Positions 1 through 5,286 of a stretch of DNA of 8,100 bases are shown piece by piece. The DNA lies in contig JAKAGL010000100.1 in the NCBI GenBank assembly GCA_021815535.1, forward strand, positions 1 through 8,100. Direction: 5' to 3'. The DNA comes from a bacterium. GTDB lineage: Bacteria; Nitrospinota_A; UBA7883; JACRGQ01. The position numbers and the translations under genes were made by a program. The notes under the pieces were generated by a model. The model made no database searches. It worked only from the letters and a program-made list of their open reading frames with translations, and was not told the origin of the DNA. Each line of letters opens with the position of its first letter. The stretch's first letter is position 1.

Positions 1-252
1 TTCGGCGGTCGGGTCCCACGTGGTGAAGGGGGGCACTTCGTTGATGATCTTGTGATCCAGCAGGTTCATCAGGCGGCTGAGCTCTTCTTTCACATGGTGG
101 AAGTCGACCACCATGCCGTGCTTGTCCAGCTTTTTCGCGGCGAAGGCGGCTTCCACCGTCCAGTTGTGGCCGTGCAGGTCTTTGCACGGGCCCCAGTGGC
201 CGCGCAACTGGTGCGCCGCCGAGAATTGGGCCGTGACCGCCACTTCGTACAT
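1..252 (-). CDS. queD: 6-carboxy-5,6,7,8-tetrahydropterin synthase (QueD), 3' end outside window
   Basis: This is the first 84 residues of a 6-pyruvoyl-tetrahydropterin synthase/QueD family enzyme. In the queuosine/7-deazaguanine pathway QueD converts 7,8-dihydroneopterin triphosphate to 6-carboxytetrahydropterin in the cytoplasm. Visible signatures are the zinc ligands H14, H27 and H29 (the latter two in LHGHNW), the catalytic-type C23 four residues before H27, the MVVDF motif with D50, and LDH with H67. The visible part ends in DPTAE, matching the family's PT(A/S)EN segment, so about 35-40 residues are probably missing past the window edge. The ATG lies 9 bases after the Hsp70 stop, and an AGGA overlapping that stop (TAGGA) serves as ribosome binding site, so it is the last visible gene of the minus-strand operon. 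Its pathway link to the upstream signalling genes is not obvious. Family assignment is firm; QueD rather than another PTPS subtype is inferred from the Cys-x3-HGH pattern. Confidence 0.93.
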   Translation of the reverse strand, partial: MYEVAVTAQFSAAHQLRGHWGPCKDLHGHNWTVEAAFAAKKLDKHGMVVDFHHVKEELSRLMNLLDHKIINEVPPFTTWDPTAE

Positions 253-261
253 GCGTTTATC

Positions 262-1722
262 CTACGCGGTCTTGCGCTTTTCTACAACGCCCCGGTCGAT
301 GGTGACGCTGCGGGCGGCCCCGGTTTTGGTGTCGCGCGCGCGGACGTTCATGATGCCGTCCACGTTGATGTCGAATTCCACTTCCACCTTGGGCTCCCCT
401 TTTTTCGCCAGCTCGATCCCGCCGAGGATGAAGCGCCCCAGCGTCACGTTTTCCGTGGCGCGGTTGCTGTTGCCTTGCAGGATCTTGATCTCCACTTCGG
501 TCTGGTTGTCCGCCACGGTCGAAAAAACCTTTTTCTGCGATACCGGGATGGTGGCGTTGGCCGGGATGATGACCTCGGCGCTCCCCCCTTCGATCTCGAG
601 GCCGAGCGAAAGCGGGATGACGTCCAGCAGCACCGTCCCTTCCACCTCGCCGTCGAGGATGGCCGCCTGCACCGCCGCGCCCAGCGCGATGCACTCCAGA
701 GGGTTCACCCCGCCCAGCACTTTGCCGCCGAAGTTTTCCGCGATGGCGTCGCGCACGGCGGGGATGCGGGTAGAGCCGCCCGCCAGCAGCACTTTATCGA
801 GGGTGTTGTTGTCGAGGCCGCTCTTCTTGAGGGTTTCCTTTGCCAGCCGGATGATCTTGTTCACAAGCGTGACGGTCATCTGATCCATTTGGGCTTGGGT
901 AAAAGTCTTGTCGATGTGGATGGGGCCGTGCTTGTCGGCGGTGATGAACGGGATATTCAGCCGGGCCGAATCGGAGCTGGAAAGGGCGATCTTCAGTTTT
1001 TCCGCTTCGTCCTTCAGCTTCTGCATCGCCATCTTGTCCTGAGCCAGGTCGATGCCGTGGTCTTTTTTAAAGTCCGCCGCCACCTTGTCGATGATCATCT
1101 GGTCGATGTCGTCCCCCCCCAGCATGTTGTCGCCGCCGGTCGCCTTCACCTCGAACACGCCGTCGGCGATGGTGAGCACCGACACGTCGAACGTGCCGCC
1201 GCCGAAATCGAACACCATCACGCTCTGTTCGTCCGTCTGGTTCAGGCCGTAGGCCATCGCCGCGGCGGTCGGTTCGTTGATGATACGCAGCACGTTAAGC
1301 CCGGCCAGTTTCCCCACCTCCTGCACCGCCTGGCGCTGAAGTTGGTTGAAGTAGGCCGGCACGGTGATGACGGCGTCGGTCACCGGGTGGCCGAGGTGGC
1401 GCTCCGCTCCGGCCTTGAGTTTTTTCAGGATCTCGGCCCCGATCTGTTCCAGCGCCCATTCGCCGCGGCCGGTGTTGACGGTCTCTTTTTCCCCCATGCG
1501 GCGTTTCACCGAGCGGAAGGTTTTGTCCGGGTTCAATACCGCCTGCTTTTTGGCCTTGTGCCCGACGATGACCTCGTCCCCCTTGCCGAAGGCGACCACC
1601 GAAGGCATCATCGCCTCGCCGTCATCAACCTCAAAAAGGTAGGGTATGCCATTCTTGACCATGCCGATGGCGCTGGTGGTGGTGCCGAAATCGATGCCAA
1701 CGATACGTCTGCTTTTCGCCAT
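262..1722 (-). CDS. Lid-less Hsp70/DnaK-family chaperone paralogue
   Basis: A 486-residue Hsp70 that is about 150 residues shorter than DnaK. The ATPase domain (about 5-362) is intact: phosphate-1 loop GIDFGTTTSAIG (9-20), K73 in the VKRRMG segment, INEPTAAAMAYG around E150, phosphate-2 FDFGGGTFDVSV (171-182), and adenosine motif LLAGGSTRIP (312-321). The interdomain linker and start of the beta substrate-binding domain follow (VLLDVIPLSLG, 364-374; KVFSTVADNQ, 398-407; DINVDGIMNV, 451-460). The protein stops about ten residues after the last beta strand, so the helical lid and C-terminal tail are absent. Lobe IB also lacks the 23-25 residue insert typical of proteobacterial DnaK. The start is the ATG 39 bases after the CheW stop; its ribosome binding site is weak. 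No dnaJ or grpE is nearby, and the neighbours are CheW and STAS proteins, so a specialised role is likelier than housekeeping folding. The ATP-binding residues I can align are present, so it is probably an active ATPase. Confidence 0.93.
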   Translation of the reverse strand: MAKSRRIVGIDFGTTTSAIGMVKNGIPYLFEVDDGEAMMPSVVAFGKGDEVIVGHKAKKQAVLNPDKTFRSVKRRMGEKETVNTGRGEWALEQIGAEILKKLKAGAERHLGHPVTDAVITVPAYFNQLQRQAVQEVGKLAGLNVLRIINEPTAAAMAYGLNQTDEQSVMVFDFGGGTFDVSVLTIADGVFEVKATGGDNMLGGDDIDQMIIDKVAADFKKDHGIDLAQDKMAMQKLKDEAEKLKIALSSSDSARLNIPFITADKHGPIHIDKTFTQAQMDQMTVTLVNKIIRLAKETLKKSGLDNNTLDKVLLAGGSTRIPAVRDAIAENFGGKVLGGVNPLECIALGAAVQAAILDGEVEGTVLLDVIPLSLGLEIEGGSAEVIIPANATIPVSQKKVFSTVADNQTEVEIKILQGNSNRATENVTLGRFILGGIELAKKGEPKVEVEFDINVDGIMNVRARDTKTGAARSVTIDRGVVEKRKTA

Positions 1723-1761
1723 GATCCGGTTTCCGTTATCCCCGTTTGGTGCGCGGCGGCA

Positions 1762-2235
1762 TCATGCCACCAGTTTATCCACGTCCAGCCAGCCAACGAT
1801 ACTGTGTTCCGTGCGGCCGATCCCCTTGATGTATTCAACCGATACTTCCCCCACCGCGTTCGTCGCCGGGCCGATGCTGCTTTCCGGCAGGCGGATGACG
1901 CTGGTCACCGCGTCCACCAGCAGGCCCACCGGCGCGCCGGAGGCCGATTCGGTGATGATGACGCGGGCGGTGGCGGCGGGCATATCGGCCGCCATTCCCA
2001 GTTTCGACCGCAGGTTGATGACCGGCACCACATCGCCGCGGAGGTTGATGACCCCTTCAATGAAGCCCGCCACGCGCGGAACGTACGTGATCTCCTCGAA
2101 CATCAGTATCTCGCGGGCTTTGGCGATCTCGATGACGTATTCCTCGGCGCCGAGCCGCATCCCGATGAACTGGTGGCGCACTTCCCGCGCCGCCGGGGTT
2201 TCTTCCTTTGTTTGATCGATGCGGAAGCGGCTCAT
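1762..2235 (-). CDS. CheW-like scaffold/coupling protein
   Basis: A 157-residue protein that is essentially one CheW-like domain (about 20-155) after a charged N-terminal tail. CheW proteins are cytoplasmic adaptors that link chemoreceptors to CheA-type kinases. Visible family marks are the IEIAKAREILMFEEIT segment (36-50), the FIEGVINLRGDVVPVINLR core (58-76, the most diagnostic stretch), GLLVDAVTSVIRLP (104-117) and the GIGRTEHSIVGWLDVDKL end (138-155). The ATG is preceded by GGAG at 4-base spacing in the 15-base gap after the STAS stop, so translation from this start is well supported. No CheA, CheY, receptor or motility gene is visible in the window. It may therefore serve a distant chemosensory array, or act as a stand-alone scaffold for the Hsp70 and STAS proteins encoded with it. 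The domain call is firm; the partner is unknown. Confidence 0.92.
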   Translation of the reverse strand: MSRFRIDQTKEETPAAREVRHQFIGMRLGAEEYVIEIAKAREILMFEEITYVPRVAGFIEGVINLRGDVVPVINLRSKLGMAADMPAATARVIITESASGAPVGLLVDAVTSVIRLPESSIGPATNAVGEVSVEYIKGIGRTEHSIVGWLDVDKLVA

Positions 2236-2250
2236 GCGGCTCCGGCCGGC

Positions 2251-2586
2251 CTAGATGGCCTTAATGGCTTCGTCTTCGCTCTCGTAGATGTTGAAGAGAC
2301 GGGTAAGGCCCACGGTTTGCAGTACACTCTTCACCGCATCGTTGGGGCGGACAAGGGCGAATGATCCCTTGCGTGAAAGAACGGTTTTATAGACCGAGAC
2401 GATGAACCCGACCCCCGCGGAGTCGATCATTCCCACCCCCCCCAGGTCAATGAGGAACTTGTCGGTGGTGGACTGAGCCATCTCGCCTTTGATCGTCTCG
2501 CGGATGTCGTTCAAATGGTTAAAAACAATATCACCCCGTATGCTGAACAGCGTTATGCTTCCGGCTTTTCTGATCTCACATTTCAT
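2251..2586 (-). CDS. STAS-domain protein, anti-sigma-factor-antagonist type
   Basis: A 111-residue single STAS domain resembling SpoIIAA/RsbV anti-sigma-factor antagonists. These bind serine-kinase anti-sigma factors and are switched off by phosphorylation of the Ser in a D-S-[ST]-G loop. Here that loop reads MIDSAGVGFIV (53-63) with S56 as the expected site. The preceding strand FLIDLGG (44-50) and the VLQTVGLTRLFNIY end (88-101) also fit the family. I place the start at the ATG at 2586, which gives the usual N-terminus (MKCEIRKAGS). An ATG 54 bases upstream in frame would add 18 residues unlike the family. Neither start has a good ribosome binding site. It is the first gene of the operon, with CheW 15 bases downstream. 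No RsbW/SpoIIAB-like kinase or PP2C phosphatase is in the window, so the switching partner is unknown. A run of eight G (2436-2443) lies in the coding strand just ahead of the S56 loop. Confidence 0.9.
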   Translation of the reverse strand: MKCEIRKAGSITLFSIRGDIVFNHLNDIRETIKGEMAQSTTDKFLIDLGGVGMIDSAGVGFIVSVYKTVLSRKGSFALVRPNDAVKSVLQTVGLTRLFNIYESEDEAIKAI

Positions 2587-2675
2587 TATCACGGCATCCC
2601 ACAATTTTGTTAAATGCGAAGCATACGCCGCAAAAACCATTCTGCGGCGCGCACCCTCTTCAACTCCCAGTCCGG

Positions 2676-2704
2676 ATTCTACTTTATTCCCATTCCCATT
2701 CCAA
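2676..2704 (-). promoter_or_regulatory. Sigma70-like promoter of the STAS-CheW-Hsp70-queD operon
   Basis: On the minus strand, TTGGAA (2704-2699) and TAGAAT (2681-2676) are separated by exactly 17 bases, matching the consensus at 4/6 and 5/6. The predicted transcript start near 2669 gives a leader of about 83 bases before the STAS ATG at 2586. Most of the spacer is the GGGAAT hexanucleotide repeat. Confidence 0.55.
2686..2702. repeat. Short hexanucleotide repeat (ATTCCC, about 2.8 copies)
   Basis: ATTCCC-ATTCCC-ATTCC in tandem, lying in the spacer and -35 edge of the minus-strand promoter at 2676-2704. Gain or loss of a unit would change the -35/-10 spacing by 6 bases. Confidence 0.6.
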
Positions 2705-2761
2705 GTGCAATTCCCCTTGCCGGGTGTTCCGCCGCCTCATTCGCCATGCGCGGGGAATGGG
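2695..2761. repeat. Interrupted inverted repeat upstream of the STAS operon
   Basis: CCCATTCC (2695-2702) is an exact reverse complement of GGAATGGG (2754-2761). ATTCCCC (2710-2716) with GGGGAAT (2752-2758), and CCAAGT (2701-2706) with ACTTGG (2776-2781), are alternative pairings in the same region. The left arm overlaps the -35 of the minus-strand promoter, so it could be an operator, but the loops are long and chance pairing is possible. Confidence 0.4.
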
Positions 2762-2808
2762 GGGCTGACATTCCAACTTGGTGATGTTTATCATATCATT
2801 GGTTTGGT

Positions 2809-2856
2809 CTTTTTGCCGGCGCTTCGGGTTGATCTTTTTACCGGTGCTTCGGATTG
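2809..2856. repeat. Two-copy tandem repeat, period 25
   Basis: Copy 1 at 2809-2831 and copy 2 at 2834-2856 match at 20 of 23 bases; the three differences are all transitions. Each copy has a CTTTTT run, then CCGG.GCTTCGG and TTG. The pair ends 24 bases before the -35 element of the plus-strand promoter at 2881. The position and near-helical period (about 2.4 turns) suit paired regulator sites, but no known operator is recognised. Confidence 0.65.
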
Positions 2857-2880
2857 CCGCATTGGCCCGTTCTCCTTTTG

Positions 2881-2910
2881 TTGACTCATCCCGATGCGGG
2901 GTGTTATCGT
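2881..2910 (+). promoter_or_regulatory. Promoter of the lipoprotein-fmdB-AMIN operon, leaderless type
   Basis: TTGACT (2881-2886) and TATCGT (2905-2910) are 18 bases apart, and TGT directly before the -10 makes it an extended -10. Matches are 5/6 and 4/6. Transcription would begin at about 2917, one base before the ATG at 2918. Confidence 0.55.
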
Positions 2911-2917
2911 TACCCCC

Positions 2918-3703
2918 ATGCAAAAAACAAAAGCGGCCGCCATCTTCATCATCACCGCGCTTTTGTGCGCTTCATGCGGCAGTATTTTCCCCGACAAGCT
3001 ATGGTACCCGGTTGAGGGGGATGCTCCAAAGGCCAAGAATGAGCCAAAAGCCGAGGCGCCCAAGGCGCCGCCGGCGGCGGAGAGATCCCAGCCGGCACCC
3101 CAGGCGGCAGAACAGAATGTTCCCGTGGAAGAAGGGGATGCCGTCATGTTCGGCGATGCGCCCAAAGCCAAAGCGGAGAACTCTTCCGGGGCGGCGGCCC
3201 CGGCTGCGGCCGTCAATCCCGGCGAGCCGGCTAAAACCCAGCAAATGGAACAACTTGCCAATCCGTTGGCAATGATAATGCCCATACCGGGTGAAAAGGT
3301 GGTTCCGCCTCCTCCGGTGGAGGCGCGGGAAAGCTCTTTGGGGGTCAATGCGCTTGCGCGCACCTTCGCGTTGCCGTATGACGCGGCGTGGGGAAAAGTT
3401 CTGGAAGTGATGCTTGCCGCTCCGCTTACCGTTGTCGATAAAAGCAGCGGCGTGATGATAACGGAATGGATGATCCAGCAGTCTGCCGGCGGCGGGATGA
3501 GCTTTGGCCTTTTCGGCGACGGGCAGCGGGTGATCCGCTACAAATACGCCGTCAGGGTGTACGACCGGGGCGGCAGCGCCGAGGTGGTGATCATTCCTTA
3601 CGCGCAATACACCGGCGGGCGCCAATGGATCGATGCCAAGCCGCGCCGGGATATACCCGAACACCTGATGCGCCTTATTGTCGCGAAAATGGAAGCCAAG
3701 TAA
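2918..3703 (+). CDS. Lipoprotein with BamC/NlpB-like C-terminal domain
   Basis: A 261-residue predicted lipoprotein. MQKTK is followed by a hydrophobic stretch (6-16) and a lipobox-like CASC, with C20 as the likely lipidated residue. The -2 Ala and -1 Ser fit, but -3 is Cys instead of the usual Leu. Residues 30-135 are a low-complexity Ala/Pro/Lys/Glu linker with GDAPKAK occurring twice (34-40, 79-85). A folded domain follows (about 138-261): a predicted helix around YDAAWGKVLEVML (154-166), then VVDKSSGVMITEW (172-184) and two strand segments. This pattern resembles the helix-grip domains of BamC, an outer-membrane assembly lipoprotein. I chose 2918 because it gives a clean signal peptide and sits just after a promoter; an ATG 24 bases upstream would put MRGVIVTP in front of it. 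The downstream fmdB gene overlaps by one base. Lipoprotein is likely; the BamC relation is from pattern only, and no other Bam gene is visible. Confidence 0.75.
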   Translation: MQKTKAAAIFIITALLCASCGSIFPDKLWYPVEGDAPKAKNEPKAEAPKAPPAAERSQPAPQAAEQNVPVEEGDAVMFGDAPKAKAENSSGAAAPAAAVNPGEPAKTQQMEQLANPLAMIMPIPGEKVVPPPPVEARESSLGVNALARTFALPYDAAWGKVLEVMLAAPLTVVDKSSGVMITEWMIQQSAGGGMSFGLFGDGQRVIRYKYAVRVYDRGGSAEVVIIPYAQYTGGRQWIDAKPRRDIPEHLMRLIVAKMEAK

Positions 3704-3936
3704 TGCCCATCTTCGAATTCAAGTGCAAGAAGTGCGGGCATAAGTTCGAGGAGTTGCGGCTTTCCAGCGCCGGGTTCAGCGGCATCAAGTGCCCCAAATG
3801 CGGGAGCAAACAGGTGGCCAAGGAGATGAGTTCCTTCTCCTCGTCGATCCCCGCTTCCAGCGAGGTCTCCGCCCCTGCCAGCGCCCCCCGCTCGGGCGGC
3901 TGCGGTTGCGGCGGCGGCATGTGCGGAACGCACTGA
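3703..3936 (+). CDS. FmdB-family zinc-ribbon protein
   Basis: A 77-residue protein of the FmdB/CxxC regulatory family. The N-terminal zinc ribbon has paired knuckles C8-x2-C11 and C30-x2-C33 in the family pattern MPIFEFKCKKCGHKFEEL. A Ser/Ala/Pro linker (44-63) leads to a Gly/Cys-rich tail with C67, C69 and C74 and a final His, which may bind a second metal; such tails are common in the family. FmdB was first named as a putative regulator near formamidase genes, and the role of most members is unknown. The ATG overlaps the upstream stop codon as TAATG, so translation is probably coupled; GGAAG lies 7 bases ahead. The longer frame beginning at 3466 runs through the lipoprotein gene and is rejected, since the family N-terminus begins exactly at 3703. 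Expected location is the cytoplasm. Confidence 0.9.
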   Translation: MPIFEFKCKKCGHKFEELRLSSAGFSGIKCPKCGSKQVAKEMSSFSSSIPASSEVSAPASAPRSGGCGCGGGMCGTH

Positions 3937-3950
3937 GGAAAGCCCGCTGA

Positions 3951-5186
3951 ATGATGAATAAATACCGGACGCGCCGTGGAATAACGGCTTGCGTTTTGGC
4001 CGCCGCGCTGGCCCTTCCCGCGTTGTCGGTTACCGGCTGTAAAACGGCCGGAAATGTTCCGGCCGCCGATATCTCGGCGGAGAACAGCCTTTCCGCCCAT
4101 ATAAAGAAGATCACCTACATGGCCGAAGGCAACCGGTCCATCGTAAAGATCTTCGGCTCGCGTAAATTTGAATATACCGCGTACAAACTGGCCGACCCGT
4201 TGCGGTTGGCCGTTGAGATTCCCGGCGCGGAACTTGATTTCGAGCCGCGCCATATTCCCGTCGACGGCAAGATAATATCCGGCATGATGGTTGTCCGTTT
4301 TCCCAAGGTTAAATCGGTCCGCCTGGAGATGGAGCTTCTCGCCGATGCCCCGTTCAAGCTGACGCAGAAATCCGGCTATCTGGAGGTACAGCTGACCGAA
4401 GGGATTCCCAGCGTTCAGCCCCGCGCCCCGCAGACGCCCGCCGCCGACGCCGCCGCGGAAAAGGAGACCAGCGAACTTGAAACGCTCCGGGCCGAAGCGG
4501 AAACCCTCCGCACCGACAATTTGGCGCTCCGCAAAGATAATGTCCGGCTGGATGAGGAAAACCAGAAGCTGAAAAAGGACCAGGCCGAATCCGCCAAGCA
4601 GATGGAGGAGGCCACCGCGCTTTCCCGCTCCATGCAGGCGCGGATCGCGTTTATGGAAGATCAAGTGAGCGTTTTGCAGGCCAAGGTGGGGAATTCGGCC
4701 CCTGAAAAATCGCCAGACGCCGGTACCTCGGTCGCATTGGGTGGCGGCGCGGCGGTTGTTCCCGTCCCGGTTCCCGCCCCCGCGCCGTTGCCGGCTCCCA
4801 TAGCGGCGCCCCGCGCGGCGAATCAAAAGCCGGATGATGAAAAAGTGAAAATGGCCGTCAGCGAGACCGTGGCGGCATGGCTTAACGCGTGGCGTGAGAA
4901 AGATCTGGGCAAATACGCGTCGTACTACACGCAGGATTTCCGGGGGCAGGGGATGTCGCTGGATGCCTGGCTCGCCGACAAGAAAGCGAAGTTCTCTTCC
5001 ACTAAAAAATTAACCATCACGGCCGATAACGTGAAGATCGGACTGGAACCGGATGGCGCCGCCACCGTGGTGTTTGAACAGTCCTATCAAAGCGGTTCGT
5101 ACCGGGATCACGGCCTTAAACGGCTGAGGCTCCGGAATCCGGATGGCAAATGGCAGATCTTATCCGAGGAGTGGAGTCCGCTTTAA
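3951..5186 (+). CDS. AMIN-domain lipoprotein with coiled coil and Cds6-type NTF2-like domain
   Basis: A 411-residue envelope protein in four parts. Residues 1-30 are a lipoprotein signal (hydrophobic 11-26, lipobox VTGC, C30). Residues about 50-150 resemble an AMIN domain, with IKKITYMAEGNRSIVKI (51-67), the ADPLRLAVEIPGA core (81-93), and alternating strands ending YLEVQLTE; AMIN domains bind peptidoglycan and help place envelope machines. Residues about 171-247 are a Leu/Glu-rich coiled coil, followed by a Pro/Ala linker (265-290). Residues about 298-411 resemble an NTF2-like/SnoaL-type domain (VAAWLNAWREKDLGKYASYY at 307-326; final KWQILSEEW), the type found at the C-terminus of Cds6/LdtF-like L,D-transpeptidases. 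The next gene encodes such an enzyme without this domain, so the protein is a plausible partner. The ATG is 14 bases after fmdB; a second ATG follows at once. TGAGGA overlapping the fmdB stop is the likely ribosome binding site. Architecture is well supported; function is inferred. Confidence 0.82.
   Translation: MMNKYRTRRGITACVLAAALALPALSVTGCKTAGNVPAADISAENSLSAHIKKITYMAEGNRSIVKIFGSRKFEYTAYKLADPLRLAVEIPGAELDFEPRHIPVDGKIISGMMVVRFPKVKSVRLEMELLADAPFKLTQKSGYLEVQLTEGIPSVQPRAPQTPAADAAAEKETSELETLRAEAETLRTDNLALRKDNVRLDEENQKLKKDQAESAKQMEEATALSRSMQARIAFMEDQVSVLQAKVGNSAPEKSPDAGTSVALGGGAAVVPVPVPAPAPLPAPIAAPRAANQKPDDEKVKMAVSETVAAWLNAWREKDLGKYASYYTQDFRGQGMSLDAWLADKKAKFSSTKKLTITADNVKIGLEPDGAATVVFEQSYQSGSYRDHGLKRLRLRNPDGKWQILSEEWSPL
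4045..4065 (+). other. Perfect 9-bp hairpin in the 5' coding region of the AMIN lipoprotein gene
   Basis: CGGCCGGAA and TTCCGGCCG form an exact inverted repeat with a 3-base loop, beginning 4 bases after the lipobox Cys codon ends. No T-run follows, so it is not a standard terminator. It would form a stable mRNA stem about 95 bases into the coding region. Confidence 0.6.
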
Positions 5187-5251
5187 TCCCACCGCTTTCA
5201 ACCGGTTACCGCATGCCTCCCCTCTTTTTCCCAATTGCCGGATAATCGCTC

Positions 5252-5278
5252 TTGAACTGGCCGCAAATTTGGTAAAAT
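5252..5278 (+). promoter_or_regulatory. Promoter of the L,D-transpeptidase gene, leaderless type
   Basis: TAAAAT (5273-5278) is preceded by TGG, giving an extended -10 with 5/6 match. TTGAAC (5252-5257) is a 4/6 match to the -35, but the 15-base spacing is short. The -10 ends 8 bases before the ATG at 5287, so the transcript would begin about 2 bases before the start codon. No Shine-Dalgarno is present. Confidence 0.5.
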
Positions 5279-5286
5279 GAAATGAT

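Larger units (their letters stand above)
2587..2917. promoter_or_regulatory. Divergent intergenic region between STAS operon and lipoprotein operon
   Basis: A 331-base stretch without a convincing gene between two diverging operons. From left to right it holds an AT-rich leader for the STAS gene, a minus-strand sigma70-like promoter (2676-2704) overlapping an ATTCCC repeat, an interrupted inverted repeat (2695-2761), a 25-base tandem duplication (2809-2856) and a plus-strand promoter (2881-2910). Open frames crossing it have no family-like segments and no good ribosome binding sites. The spread of repeat structures between two promoters suggests shared regulation, which is inference. Confidence 0.7.

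Noticed and set aside
52..2364. A 770-codon plus-strand open frame antisense to the STAS, CheW and Hsp70 genes
   Set aside because: Its translation is His/Arg/Asp/Val-rich with no domain, and it is the mirror of three firmly identified genes in GC-rich DNA.
2587..2640. Earlier ATG for the STAS gene at 2640
   Set aside because: The 18 extra residues do not resemble STAS N-termini, and no better ribosome binding site supports them.
2809..2856. CRISPR-like array
   Set aside because: Only two adjoining copies separated by 2 bases, with no spacers and no cas genes.
2684..2923. Minus-strand 79-codon frame in the divergent intergenic region
   Set aside because: No recognisable segment or ribosome binding site; it crosses the promoters and tandem repeat.
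3306..3325. CGCCTCC/GGAGGCG hairpin in the BamC-like lipoprotein gene
   Set aside because: A 7-base stem within a Pro-rich coding stretch is easily explained by CCG/CCT and GAG/GCG codons.
3466..3702. N-terminal extension of the FmdB gene to an ATG at 3466
   Set aside because: It runs through the lipoprotein gene in another frame, and the family N-terminus MPIFEFKCKKC begins at 3703 with a TAATG coupling signal.
5187..5251. Terminator after the AMIN lipoprotein gene
   Set aside because: A five-T run at 5224-5228 exists, but no stable GC stem directly precedes it; only the short AACCGGTT palindrome is nearby.
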